Made by a program: the position numbers and the translations under genes. The notes beneath the pieces are model-generated. The model did no database searches and was not told the DNA's origin. It saw nothing but the letters and a program-made list of their open reading frames with translations. Shown piece by piece: positions 9,029-17,543 of a DNA stretch of 64,000 nt (its first letter is position 1; each line of letters opens with the position of its first letter). Source of the DNA: Saccharothrix australiensis (GTDB lineage: Bacteria; Actinomycetota; Actinomycetes; Mycobacteriales; Pseudonocardiaceae); the NCBI RefSeq assembly GCF_003634935.1, contig NZ_RBXO01000001.1:2691501-2755500 (forward strand), written 5' to 3'.

Positions 9029-9465
9029 TGCGCCGGGGCGAGGTCGTGCGCCATCACGACCTCGCCCCGCTCGACCTCGCCGGTCTCGACGAACCCGAAC
9101 GCGGCGTACAGGCCGTGCGCGACGGCGTTGCCCGGCACGATCCCCAGCACGAGCCGGGTCCGGCCCTCCGAGCGCGCGACGTCCGCGATCGCCGCCAGCG
9201 CCTTGCGGCCGAGCCCGCGCCCCTGGGCCCTGCGGTCGATCATGAAGCGGACGACGCGGAGGTCGCGCGGGTCCTCCCGGCGCAGCAGCGTGAAACCGAC
9301 GAGGTCGTCACCGGAGTACACGGCGAGCGGCTGCAACCTCGGCCGGTACACCCACGCGTCGGCGATGGAGCGGACGTTGGCCGCGACGAAGTTCCGCTGG
9401 TCCTCGTGGACCTCGAGGTCGATGACGGCGCGGTAGTTGTCCTCGGTGACGGGTTCCAGGCGCAT
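9007..9465 (-). CDS. GNAT family N-acetyltransferase
   Basis: A 152-residue single-domain acetyltransferase using acetyl-CoA on an amine. The acetyl-CoA loop is [13 protein letters not shown] (motif A, Q/RxxGxG/A), followed by the [14 protein letters not shown] segment. The start [19 protein letters not shown] resembles diamine/spermidine-type acetyltransferases, but the substrate is unknown. It sits convergent to subtilase 2, with which it shares 22 bp at the 3' ends, and divergent from subtilase 3. Confidence 0.88.
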   Translation of the reverse strand: MRLEPVTEDNYRAVIDLEVHEDQRNFVAANVRSIADAWVYRPRLQPLAVYSGDDLVGFTLLRREDPRDLRVVRFMIDRRAQGRGLGRKALAAIADVARSEGRTRLVLGIVPGNAVAHGLYAAFGFVETGEVERGEVVMAHDLAPAHHLDGDQ

Positions 9466-9687
9466 GTCGGATGCTTCTACCAGGTCTCCCGGAATTCGGG
9501 AAACCGCAGGTCACGAGACTTCTTCACGCTCGGTGATAACTGGCAATCTTTCGTTCTTGGCTTTCCCGTGGTAATGCTGCTTGAGTTGGTGACTGACAGC
9601 GAGGGCAAGGTGGCCCAGCGTCACGCCCGCTCCCTGCGCGCTCACGGCGGGCGGACGTCCGGTCACCGCATCGAGAACGGAATCTGC

Positions 9688-10875
9688 ATGCGACAGTCAC
9701 GACGGGTCCGGTTCCTGGCCGGTGTCGGCGCGACGGCCTTGGCCGCGGCCACGACCACCCTGTTGACCTCCCCCGCTCAGGCCGCCGAGGGCGAGATCCG
9801 CGCCGCCGACGCGGTCGAGAAGGTGCCCAACAGCTTCATCGTGAAGCTGAAGGACGACACGACCACCTCCGCCGCCGCGCTCGCGGGCCGGTACGGGGGC
9901 AAGGTCGACCGCGTGTTCGACAACGCGCTGCGCGGCTTCACCGTCTCCATGCCGGAGTCGGCCGCCAAGCGGCTCGCGGCCAACCCGGCCGTGGAGTACG
10001 TCGAGCAGGACCAGGTGTTCCACGTCCGGACCGACCAGAACAACCCGCCGTCGTGGGGCCTGGACCGGATCGACCAGCGGAACCTGCCGCTCGACAACAA
10101 GTACGCCTACACCTCGACCGGTCAGGGCGTGAACGTCTACATCGTCGACACCGGTGTGCGGGTCAGCCACTCGACGTTCGGCGGCCGGGCCCAGAACGGC
10201 TACGACGCCGTCGACCGCGACAACGTCGCCCAGGACGGGCACGGCCACGGCACGCACGTCGCCGGCACCGTCGCGGGCAGCCAGTACGGCGTGGCCAAGA
10301 ACGCCACGATCCACGCCGTGCGCGTGCTGGACAACAACGGCAGCGGCAGCACGGCCGGTGTCGTCGCGGGCATCGACTGGGTGACGAAGAACCACAAGAA
10401 GCCGGCCGTGGCGAACCTCAGCCTCGGCGGCGGCGCGTCCTCCACGATCGACAACGCCGTGCGGAAGTCCATCGCGGCCGGCGTCACCTACGCCATCGCG
10501 GCGGGCAACAGCAACACCGACGCCCGCAACTCCTCGCCGGCCCGAGTGACCGAGGCGATCACCGTGGGCGCGACCGAGCGCACCGACAAGCGGGCCAACT
10601 ACTCCAACTACGGCTCCGTGCTGGACATCTTCGCGCCCGGCTCCGACATCACGTCGTCCTGGCACACCAGCGACTCGGCGACCAACAGCATCTCCGGCAC
10701 GTCGATGGCGACGCCGCACGTGGCCGGCGCGGCGGCCCGCTACCTACAGAACAACCCCTCGGCGACGCCCGCCCAGGTGGCTTCGTACCTGGTGGGGCAG
10801 GCCACGCCGAGCAAGGTGACCAGCCCAGGCTCGGGCTCTCCGAACCGCTTGCTGTACCTGGCTCCCAGCGCCTGA
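9688..10875 (+). CDS. Secreted S8 (subtilisin-like) serine peptidase paralog 3, full catalytic set
   Basis: A 395-residue pre-pro-subtilase of the proteinase K type. A signal peptide ([27 protein letters not shown]) is followed by an I9 propeptide and a catalytic domain with Asp154 (IVDTGV), His187 ([10 protein letters not shown]), oxyanion Asn274 (IAAGNSN) and Ser339 ([15 protein letters not shown]). All key residues are canonical, unlike the two upstream paralogs. ATG 9688 directly precedes the signal peptide; the ribosome site is weak. A 220-bp divergent region separates it from the GNAT gene, and a strong terminator hairpin follows at 10899-10931, so it is probably transcribed alone. Confidence 0.94.
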   Translation: MRQSRRVRFLAGVGATALAAATTTLLTSPAQAAEGEIRAADAVEKVPNSFIVKLKDDTTTSAAALAGRYGGKVDRVFDNALRGFTVSMPESAAKRLAANPAVEYVEQDQVFHVRTDQNNPPSWGLDRIDQRNLPLDNKYAYTSTGQGVNVYIVDTGVRVSHSTFGGRAQNGYDAVDRDNVAQDGHGHGTHVAGTVAGSQYGVAKNATIHAVRVLDNNGSGSTAGVVAGIDWVTKNHKKPAVANLSLGGGASSTIDNAVRKSIAAGVTYAIAAGNSNTDARNSSPARVTEAITVGATERTDKRANYSNYGSVLDIFAPGSDITSSWHTSDSATNSISGTSMATPHVAGAAARYLQNNPSATPAQVASYLVGQATPSKVTSPGSGSPNRLLYLAPSA

Positions 10876-10898
10876 CACCCCGCTGATCGAGCCGGTCC

Positions 10899-10931
10899 GA
10901 GGCCACCCCCGCCGAACGCGGGGGTGGCCTC
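10899..10931. terminator. Strong GC-rich terminator hairpin after subtilase 3
   Basis: A perfect 14-bp inverted repeat (gaggccacccccgc and its complement) with a 5-nt loop lies 23 bp after the subtilase 3 stop. Actinomycete terminators often lack a long U-tract, and this one fits that type. Confidence 0.8.
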
Positions 10932-11179
10932 CCCGGTTTCACGCCGAAAGCCCGAAGCCGGCGCCTCTCAGCTTTCCCGCCGGAAGTTGTCGGTGGCTCG
11001 TGGGACAATGGAACCGGGGGCCGGAGGCAACACCCGGAGGAAACGCCGGAACCGGGGTCGGACAGCGGTTGGGGTCGAGGTGAAGACTCGCCGATCCCGG
11101 CATTCCGCACTCGGCGATCCCCCCTTGCTTCCTGGTGCCCCAGCGCCCCGCGCGCTCCGCAGGGCGCTCCGCCGTGCGC

Positions 11180-11385
11180 GCGGCACAGACGTCGGGCCTC
11201 GTGCTCTCCCGTACGGCCTGCCCGCAGGGCAACCGCGCTTGTTTGGCCAGGTCAAGCACGCTTTTCGCTTGACCTGGCCAAACAAGGGTGGTGGTCTTCG
11301 ACAGGTCGTGCGGGAGAGCACGACGCCCTTCCCTCCCCCGGTGGCCTGCCCAGCGGCGAGCGCTTCTTTCGGCTGAGATCCGCAC
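11180..11385. repeat. Nested palindromic element, copy A1
   Basis: Outer 13-bp perfect arms (tcgtgctctcccg, 11199-11211; complement 11311-11323) enclose sub-terminal segments and an inner perfect palindrome. The inner arms are 19 bp (11238-11256 and 11268-11286) with an 11-nt loop. A conserved flank (cctgcccagcggcgagcgc, 11345-11363) follows on the right. The same architecture recurs, inverted, in copy A2. Copies B and C (46.8 and 44.3 kb) share flank and ends. The element lies in the convergent space between subtilase 3 and the cyclophilin gene and has no coding potential of its own. Confidence 0.85.
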
Positions 11386-11439
11386 GGAAGTTCTTCGATT
11401 TGTGCGGGTGCCTTCAGCGCGGAAGTCAATCGGTCCTGA

Positions 11440-11725
11440 GCGTCAAAGCCAAAAGCGACGCTCGCCGCTGGGCAGACCTCCGGGGAGGAAAAACAAAAAC
11501 AAGGGCGTCGTGTTCTCCCCGCATGGCCTGTCAAAGACCACCACAGTCGGTCAGGGGGCGCAAGCGGTGAAGCGTGCTTGCGCCCCCTGACCGACTGTGG
11601 TTGCCCTGCGGGCAGGCCATACGGGGAGAACACGAGACCAGAGGTCTGCGCGGGCGTGAGCAAGGGGCGGGGTCTGCGCCGCGTGGGCAAGGGTGGGGGT
11701 CTGTGCGGGGTGTCCGAGGCGGTGG
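11440..11725. repeat. Nested palindromic element, copy A2 (inverted relative to A1)
   Basis: Outer 23-bp arms (11508-11530 and 11613-11635, one mismatch that still allows a G-U pair in RNA) enclose an inner perfect palindrome with 24-bp arms (11541-11564 and 11577-11600) and a 12-nt loop. The conserved flank (gctcgccgctgggcag) is on the left, about 11460-11475, so A1 and A2 face each other with flanks in the middle. A G-rich tail with imperfect repeats (gtctgcgc / gtctgtgc, about 11640-11725) continues the similarity seen in copy B. The inner palindrome is unrelated in sequence to that of A1. Confidence 0.85.
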
Positions 11726-11726
11726 G

Positions 11727-12404
11727 TCACTTCTCCTCGACCTTGGTGAACTTGAGGTCCAAGCGGGGCAGGCCGTCGGTCGGGCCCAGGCCGGATTCCG
11801 GGCGGACGCCCTCGGCAGCGACCTTGTCGATCACGTCCAGGCCGCGGGTCACCTCGCCGATCACCGGGAAGTTCGGCGGGAAGGCGCTGTCCCGGTAGAC
11901 GATGAAGAACTGGCTGCCGTTGGTGCCCGGTGTGCCCCGGTTCGCCATCCCGATCACGCCGCGCGTGTAGTCCGCCTCCGCGGCCTCCGGGTCGTCGTAC
12001 TTGTACCCCGGCCCACCGACTCCGGTGCCGGTCGGGTCGCCGCACTGGATCAGCCAGATGCCCTCCGTCACCAACCGGTGGCAGGAGTGGCCCTCGTAGA
12101 AGCGCTGCTCCACGAGGTGCCGGAAGTTGTGCACGGAACAAGGCGCGGACGCCGCGTCGAGGGTGAGTTCGAGGTCGCCCCGGGTGGTCTTCACCGTGAG
12201 TGCGGTCCTGCCCTCCGCCGGCACGCCGTCGTCACTCGGAGCGGTGACGCGCGTGGTCGTCGTGGCTTCCGGGTCCCTGGTGTACTCGCAGTGCGTGGTC
12301 GGCACCGGCGGCAGGGGGCCCGCCACGGGCCTGCCCGGAACGGGCTGCGCGCAGCCGCTGGTCAGCAGGACCACCACCGCGGTCGATAACAGGCGTCTGG
12401 CCAC
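11727..12404 (-). CDS. Cyclophilin-type peptidyl-prolyl isomerase, lipoprotein
   Basis: A 225-residue exported isomerase. The N-terminus is a lipoprotein signal with lipobox LTSGC (MARRLLSTAVVVLLTSGCAQPVPG), then a ~45-residue linker and a cyclophilin domain (SVHNFRHLVEQRFYEGHSCHRL; GVIGMANRGTPGTNGSQFFI). It should catalyse cis-trans isomerisation of prolyl bonds in proteins folding outside the membrane. The gene is divergent from aspS, an arrangement I recall from other actinomycetes. The stop is only 2 bp from the end of the A2 repeat tail, so that repeat probably acts as the 3' end of the transcript. Confidence 0.93.
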   Translation of the reverse strand: MARRLLSTAVVVLLTSGCAQPVPGRPVAGPLPPVPTTHCEYTRDPEATTTTRVTAPSDDGVPAEGRTALTVKTTRGDLELTLDAASAPCSVHNFRHLVEQRFYEGHSCHRLVTEGIWLIQCGDPTGTGVGGPGYKYDDPEAAEADYTRGVIGMANRGTPGTNGSQFFIVYRDSAFPPNFPVIGEVTRGLDVIDKVAAEGVRPESGLGPTDGLPRLDLKFTKVEEK

Positions 12405-12487
12405 GCGGTGATCCTAGGCGCGGCGGCGGCCCCCGAAGCGGTTTCTCGGAAACCTGGTGGCGTCTTCCTCCGGGTCGTTGGCTAGCC

Positions 12488-12516
12488 TTGACGCCCAGTC
12501 GCTGTTCCGCTAGCAC
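12488..12516 (+). promoter_or_regulatory. Probable housekeeping promoter of aspS
   Basis: TTGACG at 12488-12493 and TAGCAC at 12511-12516 are separated by 17 bp, a good match to actinobacterial sigma-70 (HrdB/SigA) promoters. The implied start near 12523 gives a ~38-nt leader with the ribosome site gaggag at 12545-12550. Confidence 0.65.
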
Positions 12517-12560
12517 GACGTCGGCCCAGCCGACCACGAACCCCGAGGAGAGCAGTACCC

Positions 12561-14333
12561 GTGATGCGCACGCACGAGGCCGGGACGCTCCGCGCCGAGC
12601 ACGCCGGGCAGTCCGTCACCCTGACCGGGTGGGTGGCCCGCAGGCGCGATCACGGCGGCGTGATCTTCATCGACTTCCGGGACGCCTCGGGTGTCGCGCA
12701 GGTCGTCTTCCGCGAAGGCGAGATGGCCGAGCGCGCCCACCGGCTGCGCGCCGAATTCGTGGTGAAGGTCGTCGGTGACGTCACCCGCCGGCCGGAGGGC
12801 AGCGAGAACCCCGACCTGCCGACCGGCGAGATCGAGGTCTACGCCTCCGAGCTGGAGGTGCTCAACGAGGCCGCGCCGCTGCCGTTCCAGCTCGACGAGC
12901 ACCTGGAGGTCGGCGAGGAGGCCCGGCTCAAGCACCGCTACCTGGACCTGCGCCGCAGCGGCCCGGCCAAGGCGATGCGGCTGCGCAGCGAGGCGAACCG
13001 GATCGCCCGCGAGGTGCTGCACGCCGAGGACTTCGTCGAGGTCGAGACGCCCACGCTGACCCGCTCGACGCCGGAGGGCGCGCGCGACTTCCTGGTGCCC
13101 GCCCGGTTGCGGCCGGGTTCCTGGTACGCGCTGCCGCAGTCGCCGCAGCTGTTCAAGCAGCTGCTGATGGTCGGCGGGCTGGAGCGGTACTACCAGATCG
13201 CCCGCTGCTACCGGGACGAGGACTTCCGCGCCGACCGGCAGCCCGAGTTCACCCAGCTCGACATCGAGATGAGCTTCGTTGAGCAGGACGACGTGATCGC
13301 GCTCGGCGAGAAGATCATCACCGCGCTGTGGAAGGACCTCGCCGGCCACGAGATCGCGCGGCCGTTCCGCCGCATCTCCTACGCCGAGGCGATGGCCAAG
13401 TACGGCTCCGACAAGCCCGACCTGCGGTTCGACCTGGAGCTGACCGAGCTGACCGAGTACTTCAAGGACACGCCGTTCCGCGTGTTCCAGGCCCCGTACG
13501 TGGGCGCGGTGGTCATGCCCGGTGGCGCGAGCCAGCCCCGCCGCACGCTCGACGCCTGGCAGGAGTGGGCCAAGCAGCGCGGCTCGAAGGGCCTGGCCTA
13601 CGTCCTGGTCAACGAGGACGGCACGCTCGGCGGCCCGGTCGCCAAGAACCTGTCCGACGCCGAGCGCGACGGCCTCGCCAAGGCCGTGGGCGCGAACCCC
13701 GGCGACTGCGTGTTCTTCGGCGCGGGCGACCCGGACGCCGCGCGGGCGCTGCTGGGCGCGGCGCGCGTGGAGATCGCGCACCGCATCGGGCTCATCGAAG
13801 AGGGCTCCTGGTCGTTCGTGTGGGTCGTGGACTTCCCGATGTTCGAGGCCACCGACAAGCTCGGTGACAACGACGTCGCGGTCGGCGGCGGCAAGTGGAC
13901 GGCGCTGCACCACGCGTTCACCTCGCCCACCCCGGAGTGGATCGACCGGTTCGAGGAGGACCCCGGCAACGCCACGGCGTACGCCTACGACATCGTCTGC
14001 AACGGCAACGAGATCGGCGGCGGCTCGATCCGTATCCACCGCGCCGACGTGCAGCAGCGGGCGTTCGACGTGATGGGCATCGGCGCGGAGGAGGCGCAGG
14101 AGAAGTTCGGCTTCCTGCTCGACGCCTTCAAGTACGGCGCGCCGCCGCACGGCGGCATCGCGTTCGGCTGGGACCGGATCACCATGCTGCTGGCGGGAGC
14201 GGACTCGATCCGCGAGGTCATCGCGTTCCCGAAGAGCGGCGGCGGTTACGACCCGCTGACGGCCGCGCCCGCCCCGATCACCGCGCGGCAGCGCAAGGAG
14301 GCCGGGGTCGACGCGAAGCCGCAGCAGGCGTAA
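12561..14333 (+). CDS. aspS: Aspartyl-tRNA synthetase
   Basis: A 590-residue class II synthetase that charges tRNA-Asp, and possibly tRNA-Asn, in the cytosol. It has an N-terminal OB-fold anticodon domain ([21 protein letters not shown]), motif 2 region [20 protein letters not shown], the bacterial GAD insertion (about residues 300-410) and motif 3 [10 protein letters not shown] near the C-terminus. Size and domain order are normal for bacteria. GTG 12561 is followed by ATG 12564; ribosome site gaggag fits either. The codon-use pattern and promoter mark it as a housekeeping gene. Confidence 0.98.
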   Translation: MMRTHEAGTLRAEHAGQSVTLTGWVARRRDHGGVIFIDFRDASGVAQVVFREGEMAERAHRLRAEFVVKVVGDVTRRPEGSENPDLPTGEIEVYASELEVLNEAAPLPFQLDEHLEVGEEARLKHRYLDLRRSGPAKAMRLRSEANRIAREVLHAEDFVEVETPTLTRSTPEGARDFLVPARLRPGSWYALPQSPQLFKQLLMVGGLERYYQIARCYRDEDFRADRQPEFTQLDIEMSFVEQDDVIALGEKIITALWKDLAGHEIARPFRRISYAEAMAKYGSDKPDLRFDLELTELTEYFKDTPFRVFQAPYVGAVVMPGGASQPRRTLDAWQEWAKQRGSKGLAYVLVNEDGTLGGPVAKNLSDAERDGLAKAVGANPGDCVFFGAGDPDAARALLGAARVEIAHRIGLIEEGSWSFVWVVDFPMFEATDKLGDNDVAVGGGKWTALHHAFTSPTPEWIDRFEEDPGNATAYAYDIVCNGNEIGGGSIRIHRADVQQRAFDVMGIGAEEAQEKFGFLLDAFKYGAPPHGGIAFGWDRITMLLAGADSIREVIAFPKSGGGYDPLTAAPAPITARQRKEAGVDAKPQQA

Positions 14334-14363
14334 GGCGGGCGGGGGTACGGGGGATCGGGCACC

Positions 14364-15314
14364 GTGGTGGCCATGCTGCACCTGCGCGCCGTGTGCCCGG
14401 TCGACCGCACCGAGCAGGTGCTGGCCGCGCTCAAGGAGCACCCCGGCGTGGCGCACGTCGTGCTGTTGCGGGGCGCGGCCCTCGACCCGGCCGGTGACGT
14501 GGTCGAGGCCGACCTCGCCCGCGAGGCCACCGACGAGGTGGTGGAGGCGCTGTGCGAGCTGGGCATCGACCACAGCGGCGGCGTCACGCTGGAGCAGGTC
14601 GACACGGCGCTGTCCGACGCGGCGGACCGGGCGGAGGAGGCCGCGCCCGGCGAGGCGGCGGACGCCGTGGTGTGGGAGGAGCTGATCGCCCGCACCGGCG
14701 AGGAGTCGCGGCTCAACGCCACGTTCCTGGCGTTCCTCACCATCGCGTGCCTGCTGGCGGCGGTGGGCGTGGTGACGGACTCGCCGGTCACCATCGTCGG
14801 CGCGATGGTCGTCGGGCCCGAGTTCGGCCCGCTGGCGGCGATCGCGGTGGGGCTGGTGCTGCGGCGCCGTGACCTGGTGCGGCGCGCGGGCCTGGCGCTG
14901 GCCGCCGGGTTCCCGCTGGCGATGCTGATCACGTTCGCCGGCGCGGTCCTCGGCTCCTACACCGGGCTGTTCGACCGGGACGTGGTGCTGGCCGCCCACC
15001 AGGTGGACTTCGTGTTCCAGGTGGGACCGTTCTCGCTGATCGTGGCCCTGCTGGCGGGTGCGGCGGGGATGCTGTCGATGACGTCGGCGAAGTCGGCGGC
15101 GCTGGTCGGCGTGTTCATCTCGGTGACGACCGTGCCGGCGGCCGGGTTCGCGGCGATCGCGGCCGTGCTCGGCGAGTGGGCGATCTGCGGCCGGTCGGTG
15201 CTCCAGCTGGTGGTGAACCTGGCGGGGATCGTCGTGGCCGCCGCGCTGGTGCTGGCGTTGCGCAACCGCCGCCGCCGCGGCCGTGACCTGGGGCGACCGC
15301 TGTCCCGCGGCTGA
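14364..15314 (+). CDS. DUF389 family membrane protein
   Basis: A 316-residue protein. Residues 1-105 are soluble (MLHLRAVCPVDRTEQVLAAL...), then about six or seven hydrophobic helices form the DUF389 domain, which starts near LNATFLAFLTIACLLAAVGV and contains the conserved PVTIVGAMVVGPEFGPLAAIAVGL stretch in two parts. The function is not established; family members are conserved in actinobacteria and cyanobacteria. GTG 14364 has a ggggga ribosome site 9 bp upstream; ATG 14373 is the alternative and starts at the conserved MLHLR. It follows aspS by 30 bp but looks like an independent function. Confidence 0.9.
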   Translation: MVAMLHLRAVCPVDRTEQVLAALKEHPGVAHVVLLRGAALDPAGDVVEADLAREATDEVVEALCELGIDHSGGVTLEQVDTALSDAADRAEEAAPGEAADAVVWEELIARTGEESRLNATFLAFLTIACLLAAVGVVTDSPVTIVGAMVVGPEFGPLAAIAVGLVLRRRDLVRRAGLALAAGFPLAMLITFAGAVLGSYTGLFDRDVVLAAHQVDFVFQVGPFSLIVALLAGAAGMLSMTSAKSAALVGVFISVTTVPAAGFAAIAAVLGEWAICGRSVLQLVVNLAGIVVAAALVLALRNRRRRGRDLGRPLSRG

Positions 15315-15473
15315 CCACCGCCGCCGCTCCCGCCCGGTGGGACGGGTGTGCCACGCGGACGACTTGGTTGCAGTATCGACAAATGGTGGTCGAACCATGC
15401 ATATGAGCACTACCGTCACGGTGCCCGGACGGGTTCTGTCAGGTCGGTGGCCACCGGGGTAGGGTCGGAGGGG

Positions 15474-16673
15474 ATGAGCGTGGAGATCACCGCCGGCCCG
15501 GTGGACATCGACGACGACGCCGATTCCGAGGTGCGCGCGGCGGTGGTCGCCGCCGAATCCGTGCTGAGCGGGCGGTTCGGCGCGGCGGTGCGGTTGGCCG
15601 ACCCCGAGCGGCTCGGTGGCGCGGGCCGCTCCGTGGTCGTGCGGGTGCGGGTGGCGTCGACGCCGTTCTCGCTGCCCCGCACGCTGGTGGTGAAGCGCTA
15701 CCCGTCGGCGGTGGCCGACCGCGACCCGTTCGCGCACGAGGCCGTGTCGCACCAGCTCCTCACGGCGCTGCCCGGCGAGGACCGGCTGACGCCCGAGCTG
15801 GTCGCCCAGGACGGCGGGCAGCGGCTGGTGGTGCTGGAGGACCTCGGCAAGGCGCCGCGCCTGGCGGAGAAGCTGCTCGGCCCGGACGCGCGGGCCGCCG
15901 AGCGCGGCCTGCTGTCGTGGGCGCACGCGATGGGCAGGCTGCACGCCACCACGGCGGGCCGCGACGCCGACTTCGACGCGCTGATGCGGCGGCAGGGCGG
16001 CCAGTGCTGCGCCGACCCGATCGCGGTGGACGTGCACGCGGCGCTGGCCGGGCTGCCCGCGCTGCTCGCCGGGTCGTTGCGGGTCGGGACGCCGCCCGCG
16101 GTGCTGGAGTTCGCCGCGCGCGCGGTGCGCGGGTTCGGCACGTCCCGGCGGCGCGCGTTCAGCCCGTCCACGTCCTGCCCGGACAACCACCTGGTGACCA
16201 GCAAGGGCGTCCGGTTCCTCGACTTCGAGGGCGGCTGCGTGCGCGACGTCGTGTTCGACGCGGCGTGCCTGCGGGTGCCGTTCCCGTCGTGCTGGTGCCC
16301 CTACGGGCTGCCCGCGGGCATGTCCGAGGCGATGGTGGCGGCGTGGCGGGCCGAGGTCGGCTCGGTGTGGCCGGACCTGGACGACGACGCGGTGTTCCTG
16401 CCCCGGCTGCTGGAGGCCCAGTTCCTGTGGGTGTGGCTGTCGACGTGGCGCGGGCTGCCGGGCCTGGACCTGGCGCTGCCGTCGGGGCACCGGCCGCTGG
16501 ACTCGCCGCCGCGCGGCACCGTGCTCGCGTCGCGGTGGGTGCGGCTGCGGTCGGACGCGGTGGCGCTGGGCGAGAAGCACGTCGCGGCGCACGCCGAGGC
16601 GATGATCTCCGCCCTGATCACCCGGTACGGCCCGGAGACGCTGGAACTGCCGCTGTACCCGGCATTCCGGTAG
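15474..16673 (+). CDS. Kinase-fold (aminoglycoside phosphotransferase-like) protein lacking the catalytic Asp
   Basis: A 399-residue soluble protein with APH/choline-kinase layout. The N-lobe has TLVVKRYPS (likely ATP-binding Lys) and RLVVLEDLGKAP; the C-lobe has the Brenner-like region RAFSPSTSCPDNHLV and FLDFEGG. In active kinases the loop is HxDxxxxN. Here the His and Asp positions are Pro and Thr while the Asn remains, and the metal-binding Asp survives in LDFE. The protein is therefore probably a pseudokinase or has unusual catalysis. ATG 15474 is preceded by ggagggg. The SGNH hydrolase gene starts 21 bp downstream. I cannot name the substrate. Confidence 0.72.
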   Translation: MSVEITAGPVDIDDDADSEVRAAVVAAESVLSGRFGAAVRLADPERLGGAGRSVVVRVRVASTPFSLPRTLVVKRYPSAVADRDPFAHEAVSHQLLTALPGEDRLTPELVAQDGGQRLVVLEDLGKAPRLAEKLLGPDARAAERGLLSWAHAMGRLHATTAGRDADFDALMRRQGGQCCADPIAVDVHAALAGLPALLAGSLRVGTPPAVLEFAARAVRGFGTSRRRAFSPSTSCPDNHLVTSKGVRFLDFEGGCVRDVVFDAACLRVPFPSCWCPYGLPAGMSEAMVAAWRAEVGSVWPDLDDDAVFLPRLLEAQFLWVWLSTWRGLPGLDLALPSGHRPLDSPPRGTVLASRWVRLRSDAVALGEKHVAAHAEAMISALITRYGPETLELPLYPAFR

Positions 16674-16694
16674 CGTTCCGCCGTCCGTTCCCGC

Positions 16695-17543
16695 GTGGAC
16701 ACGTCGCTGCGCGATCGTCGACGCGTGGCCAAAGCGGTGCGCAGCCTGGTGGTCCTGGGTGATTCGACGGCGGTCGGGGTCGGCGACCCGGTCCGCGGCG
16801 GGTGGCGGGGTGTCGGTCCGCTGCTCGCGGCGTCCTTTCCGGAGGCGCGCTACCTGAACCCCTCGTTCACCGGCGCGCGGGTCGCGTCGGTGCGGCACGA
16901 GCAGCTGCCGGCCGCGCTGCGGGCGCGCCCCGACGCGGCGGTGCTGCTGGTGGGCATGAACGACGCGCTGCGGTCGGACTTCGACGCCGTCCGGCTGCAC
17001 GAGGACATGGACGCGGTCGTCGGCGCGCTGGTGTCGGCGGGCGCGTCGGTGGTGACGGTGCGGTTCCACGACCACAGCCGGGTGTTCCGGCTGCCCGGAC
17101 CGCTGCGCCGGGCGCTGTCCGCGCGGGTCTCCGAGCTGAACGAGGTCGTCGACGCGGTGGTGCGGCGGCACGGCGTCGGGTGCGTCGACCTGGACCTGGT
17201 GGACGGCGCGTACGCGGTGGAGACGTGGGCGGTGGACCGGCTGCACCCGTCGGAGCTGGGGCACCGGAAGCTGGCGCGGGCGTTCGCGCGCCGCCTCGCG
17301 GAGCAGGGCTGCGAGGTCGGCCCGCCGGTCGGCCTGGAGTGCACCGGCGGCATCCGGGTCACGCCGCTGCACCACGCGGCGTGGCTGGTGTTCAAGGGCG
17401 TCCCGTGGCTGTGGCGGCGCGGCCGGGACCTCGTGCCGCACGCGGCGGCCGTCCTGTGGCGGTCGTGGTTCGGCGAGGCGGGGCGCGGGGCGGCGGCCGA
17501 CGTGCGCGGCCACCGCCCCGCCGAGGCGGAACGCGCTAGCTGA
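16695..17543 (+). CDS. SGNH/GDSL-type hydrolase
   Basis: A 282-residue esterase/lipase-fold protein. Block I is VVLGDSTAVGVG (catalytic Ser), block III is LLVGMNDALRSD (oxyanion Asn) and block V is DRLHPS (catalytic Asp and His). It probably removes acyl or acetyl groups from a sugar or lipid. The N-terminus is short and basic with no clear signal peptide; the ~70-residue C-terminal extension includes a hydrophobic/aromatic segment (HHAAWLVFKGVPWLWRRGRD) that could sit on a membrane. It overlaps the convergent glycosyltransferase gene by 8 bp. Confidence 0.88.
   Translation: MDTSLRDRRRVAKAVRSLVVLGDSTAVGVGDPVRGGWRGVGPLLAASFPEARYLNPSFTGARVASVRHEQLPAALRARPDAAVLLVGMNDALRSDFDAVRLHEDMDAVVGALVSAGASVVTVRFHDHSRVFRLPGPLRRALSARVSELNEVVDAVVRRHGVGCVDLDLVDGAYAVETWAVDRLHPSELGHRKLARAFARRLAEQGCEVGPPVGLECTGGIRVTPLHHAAWLVFKGVPWLWRRGRDLVPHAAAVLWRSWFGEAGRGAAADVRGHRPAEAERAS

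Noticed and set aside
10968-11690. Open frames on both strands across the palindromic repeats
   Set aside because: Their sequence follows the inverted repeats exactly, codon third positions are not G/C-biased and no domain is present. The apparent peptides (ALAAGQA-type) are translations of the repeat.
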